A DNA stretch of 11,396 nt from Spirosoma fluviale (lineage in GTDB: Bacteria > Bacteroidota > Bacteroidia > Cytophagales > Spirosomataceae). The stretch spans positions 1 to 11,396 of the forward strand of contig CAMDSI010000054.1 of assembly GCA_945906915.1 (NCBI GenBank), read 5' to 3'. Below, one piece after another: positions 7,234 through 11,396 of the stretch. The position numbers and the translations under genes are program-made. Below the pieces are notes generated by a model. That model was not told the DNA's origin. It searched no databases and saw nothing but the letters and a program-made list of their open reading frames with translations. Within the stretch, counting starts at the first letter, position 1, and each line of letters opens with the position of its first letter.

Positions 7234-7311
7234 TCGCGGCGGAGCCGCTTAGTCACCTTCGGTTTAGTCAATGAGTCGCCTGCGGCTTAGTCATCGCTTC
7301 GCGAATTAGGC
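7218..7311 (+). repeat. Tandem array of triloop mini-hairpins separated by TTAGTC
   Basis: Five short perfect hairpins, all with 3-nt loops, follow one another: cgtcc-tgc-ggacg (7218-7230), gcggc-gga-gccgc (7236-7248), acc-ttc-ggt (7255-7263), gcc-tgc-ggc (7278-7286) and tcgc-ttc-gcga (7294-7304). Between them is the same linker: TAGTC (7231-7235), TTAGTC (7249-7254, 7264-7269, 7287-7292) and TTAGGC (7306-7311). A degenerate TGAGTC occurs at 7272-7277. The stems differ in sequence while pairing is kept. A related hairpin, TGCG-GGC-CGCA, lies at 7324-7334. I do not recognise this as a named repeat family. Confidence 0.7.
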
Positions 7312-7359
7312 AGATATGTTGTTTGCGGGCCGCATGAGCAATAACGTGTGAAATAAACG

Positions 7360-7406
7360 TCGAGGTACGCAGAGGGCTTTTCAGGTATTGACATTTTCTG
7401 TCAATA
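7360..7406 (+). repeat. Left 47-bp inverted repeat
   Basis: It pairs with 8215-8261 in inverted orientation, 44 of 47 bases identical. Differences are at 7369 (G for T), 7376 (G for A) and 7394 (T for C). Its inner 21 bases are a dyad: TATTGACA (7386-7393), spacer TTTTC, TGTCAATA (7399-7406). Weaker similarity continues outward to about 7346 (GTGnGAnAT). Confidence 0.9.
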
Positions 7407-7429
7407 TGCTTCATGTTTTTAGGGCATAA

Positions 7430-7454
7430 AAAAAGCCTGAATTTCAGGCTTTTT
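7430..7454. terminator. Bidirectional intrinsic terminator
   Basis: An 11-bp perfect stem (7430-7440 with 7444-7454) encloses the 3-nt loop ATT. The core is GCCTGA/TCAGGC, flanked by an A-run on the left and a T-run on the right, so it can end transcription from both sides. On the minus strand it would close the DUF4160-DUF2442 transcript or the small transcript starting near 7521. On the plus strand it could stop transcription leaving GH3. Confidence 0.85.
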
Positions 7455-7477
7455 CAATTCGAATATTAATTAGGCGA

Positions 7478-7504
7478 TTAGCCTACAATTACATCTTTTT
7501 TCAT
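7478..7504 (-). other. 8-codon mini-ORF (MKKDVIVG) in a possible small transcript
   Basis: The minus strand reads ATG AAA AAA GAT GTA ATT GTA GGC TAA. It lies 24 bases after a -7-like element (TACCTTTA, 7528-7535) and is followed within 25 bases by the strong terminator at 7430-7454, giving a predicted transcript of about 90 nt. A purine- and A-rich stretch (AACAAACACAAA) precedes the ATG, as is common at Bacteroidota starts. It may be a leader peptide, a microprotein, or part of a small RNA with a chance ORF. The short length gives no statistical support on its own. Confidence 0.35.
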
Positions 7505-7527
7505 TTTGTGTTTGTTTAAAACTGGGA

Positions 7528-7535
7528 TAAAGGTA
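7528..7535 (-). promoter_or_regulatory. Possible -7 element (TACCTTTA)
   Basis: The minus-strand TACCTTTA differs from TAnnTTTG at the last base only and resembles the two TACCTTTG elements at 3545 and 3569. No TTTG was found at a suitable -33 distance. If active it would start a small transcript near 7521 ending at the 7430-7454 terminator. Confidence 0.35.
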
Positions 7536-7598
7536 GGAGGAAAAATGGATTAATGATGATTGTGAATGATTTATTTTATGGTTAAATAATCGCCGGAT

Positions 7599-7889
7599 TT
7601 AAACCAAAATGTTGCCTATTTCATAAGCAAACTCAGGAGAGATATCGTAATCCCAACGCTTTCCTGAATCGTCTTTGGGCGATAAAATGATTTTCTCCCA
7701 TTTTAGTTCTCCCATTTCACCAATGAGGGCTTTTTCAAAGATTGAATGGTCTTTTAATTGATCAATTCCATCTAAATGCTGGTGATTTAAAAGAAGCGGT
7801 AGCACTTCAATTCGCTTTAGTTCTCCCGTATTAAAAAGGCAATCAACATAATAGGGAGTAATTTCGATGATTTTATCTATGCGTATCAT
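7599..7889 (-). CDS. DUF2442 domain protein
   Basis: This is a 96-residue protein matching the DUF2442 pattern: an N-terminal beta segment (IDKIIEITPYYVDCLFNTGE), a variable loop naming the pocket (LLLNH, FEKAL), then WEKIILSP and a terminal DISPEFAYEIG close to the family's D-x-x-x-E-F/T-L-Y. Its function is unproven; the domain is recurrently paired with DUF4160 and has been discussed as part of toxin-antitoxin-like modules. Here it directly follows DUF4160, and its ATG overlaps the upstream TAA by one base (TAATG), indicating translational coupling and a stoichiometric product. It is cytoplasmic, with no signal or membrane segment. The pair lies inside an inverted-repeat-bounded cassette, consistent with horizontal movement. 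Which partner would be toxic cannot be told from sequence. Confidence 0.8.
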   Translation of the reverse strand: MIRIDKIIEITPYYVDCLFNTGELKRIEVLPLLLNHQHLDGIDQLKDHSIFEKALIGEMGELKWEKIILSPKDDSGKRWDYDISPEFAYEIGNILV

Positions 7890-8137
7890 TATTGAAGTGG
7901 TTTAATATTGTGAAAACTCTTGCTATCCCACATCGTGATTAATTCAAATGTATGAATTTCTGCCCATGCTTGTACTAGCTTGAGTTTATTCTTTGGCAAA
8001 TTTCCAGTTAGAATGGAGCCATCTAGAATTTTGATATTGGCCTCGAATTCTGCAAATTTTACTTTGAAGTGCGGAGGTAGATGATCGTTGAAGAACATGT
8101 AAATCGTTAGGCCGTAGAATCGGCAAATTTCAGGCAT
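7889..8137 (-). CDS. DUF4160 domain protein
   Basis: This 82-residue protein is a full-length match in layout to DUF4160: MPEICRFYGLTIYMFFNDHLPPHF near the N-terminus (the family's characteristic DHxPPHF/H, here DHLPPHF at residues 18-24), then a short acidic strand (FEANIKILDG), GNLPKNKLKLVQAWAEIH and a closing helix. DUF4160 proteins are small, of unknown biochemistry, and typically encoded beside DUF2442. It is the first gene of a two-gene unit; its stop overlaps the DUF2442 start by one base. Immediately upstream an 11-bp inverted repeat (8138-8148 and 8162-8172) surrounds a -7-like sequence, which suggests autoregulation as in toxin-antitoxin operons. The start at 8137 is supported by MPxIxxFYG, the usual family N-terminus. 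Confidence 0.82.
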   Translation of the reverse strand: MPEICRFYGLTIYMFFNDHLPPHFKVKFAEFEANIKILDGSILTGNLPKNKLKLVQAWAEIHTFELITMWDSKSFHNIKPLQ

Positions 8138-8172
8138 ATTGTTAGTGGTTATTTTTGCAAACCTCTAACAAT
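8138..8172 (-). promoter_or_regulatory. Inverted-repeat operator candidate and promoter of the DUF4160-DUF2442 unit
   Basis: ATTGTTAGTGG (8138-8148) and CCTCTAACAAT (8162-8172) form an inverted repeat, 10 of 11 bases matching, with a 13-bp spacer. The minus strand carries GAGGTTTG (8158-8165), one mismatch from TAnnTTTG, overlapping the distal arm. The ATG begins one base beyond the proximal arm. The geometry would let a repressor block the promoter. The role is inferred. Confidence 0.45.
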
Positions 8173-8214
8173 TTTCAGCCGAAACCTATCAGGTTATTGA
8201 TAATCGAAAGAGGG

Positions 8215-8261
8215 TATTGACAGAAAGTGTCAATACCTGAAAAGTCCTCTGAGTACCTCGA
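8215..8261 (-). repeat. Right 47-bp inverted repeat
   Basis: This is the inverted partner of 7360-7406. Its inner dyad is longer than the left one: GGTATTGACA and TGTCAATACC, 10-bp perfect arms around a 5-nt spacer (8213-8237). The outer part (CCTCTGAGTACCTCGA at 8246-8261) matches the left copy except at one base. It ends 34 bases before the stop codon of the thioredoxin-fold gene. Confidence 0.9.
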
Positions 8262-8295
8262 GCAAAATATCTCACAATAGTGTCATTAAAGCACC

Positions 8296-9663
8296 CTAGG
8301 GCACATTAGGGCGTGCAACCTGTAAACCAGCAAAGTATTTGCGGAGGGTGGTGGGGCTGATTTTTTTTGCCACGATTTCTCCCTTTCGGTTTAAGAGATA
8401 AAAGGTCGGATTAGAGAAGGCATCGTAAGTGCTGCGCAAGGGGGAATTAGCGGGCATGTCTACGTGGATGACGTTTGTGTTTACGCGGTACTTAGAAATG
8501 AAATCTAGCCAAACCGTGCGGGAAAGGCCGGGTTCGTTACAGACCGCGAAACGGCCTATTTTTAGGTTCATGATGCGGGAGATGACGGAGGTGGTTGAGT
8601 CGATTTCGGGGACCTCTTTTTGGCAATGATCACAAGTGGGTGCGTAGAACATTAAGAGGGTGTAATCGTTCTCTGATGCGAATTTGTGGAGGTCCTGGGT
8701 GGCGCCGGCGGTGTCTTTTAGCACGATGTTTGCGGCGACTGCGTTTGATTTTAAGGCGCTCAATTTATCAGCTTCTTCTTTAAAGGCTTTTTTCTGTGCG
8801 GCGGTAAACGCGCCGCACGCATTCCCTACCCCATACTTTGTCAAAAACCAAGCATAGCCCTCTGTATTTCCCACGATGTTTCGGTTCTTCATCACGCTAG
8901 AGAAATAGTCGAAAACGAAGGGATAGGACTTTGCGCCGCAGTCGATTTTGGACATCGCTTTTTCTACGCCTACTCGGATGGAATCAGCCTGCAAAGGATA
9001 ATAGGAGAGGTATTCGACTAGTAAAGAGCGGTAAACGGGGGTGAATAATAATTTGCCATCGCTAAAAGGAATACGCGAAAAGAACTTAGAACGCGCCGCA
9101 TAATCAGTGCGGCTAGGAACGGATTCGTCTAGCGTATTCAGCGATTTAAAATAGAGCGTAAGCGTAGAAGATGGGGGTAGCGACAAAAGTGCTTTCTTAC
9201 GGAAAGCAACTAAGTCAGCAGTTTTTGACTGGAAAAAGGCTGCTTTTTCCGCGAATTTGAACTTACGGCCACGGGAAATTTCTACTTGGTACAGGGAGTC
9301 GATGACGGAAAACGATTTTTCAAGTCTTTGGTAGTTCAAAAACACTTCGTTTTTCGGGTCAGAGGAGTGCGCTGAGGCTAAATAGGCCGGCCCAGAAAAG
9401 GTCAAAGCGAATTGATCGTTGTTTTCGATATTGAAGTAAATGCGCTCCTTGGACGGTGCAAATTGTAAATAGTAGATGCCGCCTTTGATGGGGGTTTTGG
9501 AGGTTAAAACCGATGCGCGCACCGTGTCTTTGGCCAAAAAATTCTTCTCATCAAACAGCGTTCCTCGGAAATAAACCGGGTCTTTCGTGCGCGAGACAGT
9601 GATTTTGAATTGCGCCTGCGCAAAGAAAGGGATGAAAAGTAAGCAGGCAATGATTTGTTTCAT
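8296..9663 (-). CDS. Secreted thioredoxin-fold protein with DUF5106-like middle region (TlpA/ResA-type)
   Basis: This is a 455-residue protein. It starts with a signal peptide (MKQIIACLLFIPFFAQA, cleavage near residue 17). Residues about 20-100 are a beta-rich domain like the DUF4369 type seen ahead of Bacteroidota redoxins. Residues about 110-300 are helical, resembling DUF5106. A thioredoxin fold occupies 310-445, with active-site C344-x-x-C347 (APTCDHCQKEVP) and the cis-Pro in SNPTF (Pro419). It probably acts in the periplasm or at the outer membrane as a thiol-disulfide reductant or oxidoreductase; the partner is unknown. A perfect TATATTTG -7 element ends only 4 bases before the ATG, so the mRNA may be leaderless. 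It is divergent from the AraC-type regulator, which may control it. The domain call for the middle region is by general resemblance only. Confidence 0.82.
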   Translation of the reverse strand: MKQIIACLLFIPFFAQAQFKITVSRTKDPVYFRGTLFDEKNFLAKDTVRASVLTSKTPIKGGIYYLQFAPSKERIYFNIENNDQFALTFSGPAYLASAHSSDPKNEVFLNYQRLEKSFSVIDSLYQVEISRGRKFKFAEKAAFFQSKTADLVAFRKKALLSLPPSSTLTLYFKSLNTLDESVPSRTDYAARSKFFSRIPFSDGKLLFTPVYRSLLVEYLSYYPLQADSIRVGVEKAMSKIDCGAKSYPFVFDYFSSVMKNRNIVGNTEGYAWFLTKYGVGNACGAFTAAQKKAFKEEADKLSALKSNAVAANIVLKDTAGATQDLHKFASENDYTLLMFYAPTCDHCQKEVPEIDSTTSVISRIMNLKIGRFAVCNEPGLSRTVWLDFISKYRVNTNVIHVDMPANSPLRSTYDAFSNPTFYLLNRKGEIVAKKISPTTLRKYFAGLQVARPNVP

Positions 9664-9667
9664 GTGG

Positions 9668-9675
9668 CAAATATA
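9668..9675 (-). promoter_or_regulatory. -7 element (TATATTTG) of the thioredoxin-fold gene
   Basis: On the minus strand TATATTTG matches TAnnTTTG exactly. Only CCAC separates it from the ATG at 9663, so the expected start of transcription falls at or in the start codon. No clear -33 TTTG was found. Confidence 0.5.
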
Positions 9676-9719
9676 CAGATATTGGGAAATACCGATTTAG
9701 AAAAATAGGTTTTTCTACT

Positions 9720-9741
9720 AAAGTTGTAAAATCACAACTTT
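9720..9741. promoter_or_regulatory. Perfect 8-bp inverted repeat between divergent genes (possible operator)
   Basis: AAAGTTGT (9720-9727) and ACAACTTT (9734-9741) flank the 6-nt spacer AAAATC. It is 45 bases beyond the -7 element of the thioredoxin-fold gene and 66 bases before the AraC-type start, so one site could serve both promoters. A T-run follows on the + strand, so a weak terminator is the alternative. On the + strand a TATATTTA (9760-9767) is a weak -7 candidate for the regulator. Confidence 0.4.
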
Positions 9742-9806
9742 TTGTGTCAAAATTCATTCTATATTTATCCACAGTCGAATTTTAGTCTACTACTAATATG
9801 TTCTAA

Positions 9807-10964
9807 ATGTCAAACACCAGTTCCCTGTATCTATTTTCTATCGTGAGCTCGCTGTGTCTGCTCTTCGGGCTAAATTTTTTATTTAGAAAGGGCAAATTAG
9901 TTGTAGCTAAAATATTAGCCATTCAGTTTTTGATCTTAACATATTGCATGGTCGCGGCATACTTCTTGTTGCCTCAAAATATTATAGAGACGCCGTATTT
10001 TTTTCGTACCCTTGCGCCAATTTTTTACACGCTTCCTCCTTTGAATTTTCTATTCCTGTTTTATTTGCTTTATCCTAAAGCGAAGTTCAAGTGGATTTAT
10101 TTGTTCTTTTTCCTTCCTTTTGTACTTCAACTCATGGAGAATACGCCTTTTTATTTAAGCTCTAAAGAAACGAAAATAGAAGAAATCCGTTGGATGTTAG
10201 CACAAGGGGACTACTTTGCTTACAGCCGCCGGTTTATGTGGTTCGATCCTATATATCACGTATATGCAAAATTTATCATGTATGCCTTATTCTATTTGGG
10301 GATGGTATATTATTATATACGGTTTAGGAGTTCAAAGCAGAATGAAATCTTGTTTCAAAAAAGTAATTTTCATTTTTGGGTAATGGGGATTTTGGTATTT
10401 CGAATGCTCACCGTTGTTTATATTTGGTATACGTTCATTTATACAAATAATGGAAAGTCCTCCTTTATCACTAGGGATTACTTGTTTGTAGCAGAAATTG
10501 TTTTCCATTTATTTTATTTAGCCATTAATCCCAAATTCTTGGATGTTAAAATCCTAGCAGAGAATTTATGCGGCGTGGAAAAGGAGGACGTTCCCCTGAC
10601 CGCTGAAGAAGAAGTTCGATTAAGTGCCTTAGCAGCAAAGGTGGAAGAATACTTTATAACTACGGAGGTGTTCTTGAATTCTCAATTGACCGCAGAATTA
10701 TTGGGTTCTTTGACCGGTCATCCGCACCGTATGATAGGGCATGCGATTAAACATACACACGGAATTTCATTCCGAGATTATTTGAACAATTACCGGATTA
10801 CTTATATCGAAGAGAAGCTGAGTGACCCCGCTTATTTGGCAAAATCATCCATTGAAACGATCGCGGAAGCGTCTGGTTTTGGTTCTCGCCAAAGTTTCTA
10901 CACTGCCTTCAGAAAGGCCAAAGGCTGCACCCCAAAGGAGTATTTCAGCTCCAAAATGGGTTAA
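9807..10964 (+). CDS. Membrane-anchored AraC-family transcriptional regulator
   Basis: This is a 385-residue protein with an N-terminal sensor of about seven transmembrane helices (near residues 8-26, 32-55, 66-89, 95-110, 150-171, 188-211 and 224-241), then a soluble linker and a C-terminal AraC DNA-binding domain (about 285-383). The first helix-turn-helix is around SQLTAELLGSLTGHPHRM (292-309); the second is IETIAEASGFGSRQSFYTAF (349-368), followed by the family signature KAKGCTPKEYF (370-380). Such one-component membrane regulators are frequent in Bacteroidota and are thought to transmit an extracellular or membrane signal directly to DNA. The ligand is unknown. It is transcribed divergently from the secreted thioredoxin-fold gene, a usual arrangement for a regulator and its target. 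The start is the first in-frame ATG; an ATG at 9798 in another frame stops at once. Confidence 0.9.
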   Translation: MSNTSSLYLFSIVSSLCLLFGLNFLFRKGKLVVAKILAIQFLILTYCMVAAYFLLPQNIIETPYFFRTLAPIFYTLPPLNFLFLFYLLYPKAKFKWIYLFFFLPFVLQLMENTPFYLSSKETKIEEIRWMLAQGDYFAYSRRFMWFDPIYHVYAKFIMYALFYLGMVYYYIRFRSSKQNEILFQKSNFHFWVMGILVFRMLTVVYIWYTFIYTNNGKSSFITRDYLFVAEIVFHLFYLAINPKFLDVKILAENLCGVEKEDVPLTAEEEVRLSALAAKVEEYFITTEVFLNSQLTAELLGSLTGHPHRMIGHAIKHTHGISFRDYLNNYRITYIEEKLSDPAYLAKSSIETIAEASGFGSRQSFYTAFRKAKGCTPKEYFSSKMG

Positions 10965-11073
10965 ATTATTTGTCCAAATTATGTCAATTTCATTTTTTTT
11001 GACAAATCACCACTCCCTGATTTAGTTTATTTGTTTGCCGAGTTGTATTATTTCTGCACCGGTGTAGCACTTT
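10965..11073. other. Intergenic region with dyad sequences and a weak promoter
   Basis: TGTCAA (10982-10987) and TTGACA (10999-11004) form a 6-bp inverted repeat with an 11-nt spacer containing a T-run, nested inside ATTTGTC (10968-10974) and GACAAAT (11001-11007). It could be an operator or an imperfect terminator for the regulator gene. TATTTCTG (11049-11056) with TTTG (11030-11033) 15 bases upstream is a weak promoter candidate for the following gene. Confidence 0.3.
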
Positions 11074-11396
11074 ATGAAATTACGTTTACCGATTCGCTTT
11101 GTACTAATTGTTCTATTTCAGCTGGTTTCTGCGTTTGCGTTTTCGCAAACTGTGGGCGGCCGATTGGCCTCTGATGACTTCGACGGGGACGGTATTATTA
11201 ACTCTATTGACTTAGATGATGATAATGATGGAATTTTAGATGCGGTAGAATCTCCTGATTGTTTTTATACCGCCAATGAATGGAAATATGGTGCTAGATC
11301 AGATATTAAAGTTACATCACCTTTAAGCATGGTGAGTCCACAAAATAATCCACAAAAATTGGTTGATGGATTTAATTATGGAACTAGTTACGATGT
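11074..11396 (+). CDS. Exported surface protein with thrombospondin type 3 (calcium-binding) repeats, 3'-truncated
   Basis: The frame from ATG at 11074 stays open to the window end (107 codons), so the gene continues to the right. Residues 1-24 are a signal peptide (basic KLRLPIR, hydrophobic core, then AFSQ). Mature residues 34-58 carry calcium-binding thrombospondin type 3 repeats: DDFDGDGIINSIDLDDD followed by NDGILDAVE. After them comes SPDCFYTANEW and a region that may begin a discoidin- or jelly-roll-type ligand-binding domain (KLVDGFNYGTSYD). Bacteroidota proteins with this start are usually very long cell-surface or secreted adhesin-like proteins exported by the type IX secretion system; the C-terminal sorting domain would be outside the window. 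The ATG was chosen because it begins the signal peptide directly. Confidence 0.8.
   Translation, partial: MKLRLPIRFVLIVLFQLVSAFAFSQTVGGRLASDDFDGDGIINSIDLDDDNDGILDAVESPDCFYTANEWKYGARSDIKVTSPLSMVSPQNNPQKLVDGFNYGTSYD

Larger units (their letters stand above)
7234..7598. other. 365-bp gene-poor region after GH3
   Basis: This interval holds, in order, most of the hairpin array (to 7311), 48 bases with one further triloop hairpin, the left 47-bp inverted repeat (7360-7406), a bidirectional terminator (7430-7454), a minus-strand mini-ORF (7478-7504) and a minus-strand -7-like element (7528-7535). From 7536 to 7598 I see nothing beyond AT-rich sequence. Confidence 0.7.
7360..8261. mobile_element. 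Candidate non-autonomous mobile or invertible cassette bounded by 47-bp inverted repeats
   Basis: A 902-bp unit is framed by near-identical inverted repeats and sits between the convergent 3' ends of the GH3 and thioredoxin-fold genes. It carries the DUF4160-DUF2442 pair, a mini-ORF and a terminator. No transposase or recombinase is encoded inside. By eye its sequence is more AT-rich than the GH3 and helicase genes. No clear target-site duplication is seen: the immediate flanks are AACG on the left and GCAA on the right. It could be a MITE-like cassette mobilised in trans, a recombinase-invertible segment, or two copies of a dispersed repeat that happen to flank the genes. Confidence 0.5.

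Noticed and set aside
7065..7271. 68-codon minus-strand frame running through the hairpin array
   Set aside because: It is open only because the TAG-bearing linkers give no stop in this antisense frame; the predicted protein has no recognisable feature and overlaps GH3.
7218..7311. CRISPR array
   Set aside because: The repeated part is only 6 bases, the intervals are self-complementary and 9-17 nt long, and no cas genes are present.
7351..7355. AAATA at 7351-7355 and 8265-8269 as a target-site duplication of the cassette
   Set aside because: The copies lie at unequal distances from the two repeat ends and are AT-rich pentamers likely to recur by chance.
7534..7552. AGGAGG followed by ATG on the plus strand, as a small gene start
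   Set aside because: The frame stops after two codons (ATG GAT TAA).
7360..8261. Complete insertion sequence
   Set aside because: There is no transposase gene inside; both genes match DUF4160 and DUF2442, and no target-site duplication is evident.

Overview
The window looks like chromosome from a member of the Bacteroidota, probably an aquatic Cytophagales-type bacterium. Several gene starts are preceded by -7 elements of the Bacteroidota TAnnTTTG type and lack Shine-Dalgarno sequences. The gene content also fits: a DUF5106-like/thioredoxin-fold secreted protein, an AraC regulator with a multi-pass membrane sensor, a PolB-type 3'-5' exonuclease, and a signal-peptide protein with calcium-binding DxDGDG repeats. 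The species assignment is inference.

Layout. Positions 1-597 hold the 3' part of a DEDDy 3'-5' exonuclease on the + strand. It converges, with a 6-bp overlap of stop codons, on a tight minus-strand operon (3525 to 592). This operon encodes a CLC-type anion transporter most like the fluoride/proton antiporter (CLC-F) branch, a cytoplasmic M14 zinc carboxypeptidase, and a PglD/NeuD-like left-handed beta-helix protein. Both junctions in the operon are TAAATG, with no spacer. A short divergent promoter region (3526-3589) separates it from a + strand operon (3590-7233): a RhlE-like DEAD-box RNA helicase, a secreted TPR protein and a bacterial GH3-family adenylate-forming enzyme.

The centre (7218-8295) is the most unusual part. 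First comes a tandem array of small triloop hairpins separated by TTAGTC, beginning inside the last codons of GH3. Next is a cassette of about 900 bp bounded by 47-bp inverted repeats (44 of 47 identical), each with its own palindromic core. The cassette carries a DUF4160-DUF2442 gene pair (a toxin-antitoxin-like arrangement), an inverted repeat around its promoter region that could be an operator, an 8-codon mini-ORF with a promoter-like element, and a strong bidirectional terminator. No transposase or recombinase is encoded in it, so it looks like a non-autonomous mobile or invertible unit placed between two convergent genes.

On the right, a secreted DUF5106-like/thioredoxin-fold protein (9663 to 8296, minus) is transcribed divergently from a membrane-anchored AraC-family regulator (9807-10964, plus). 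The window ends in the first 107 codons of a large exported, thrombospondin-type-3-repeat surface protein starting at 11074.

All family calls are from reading motifs by eye; no database search was possible.
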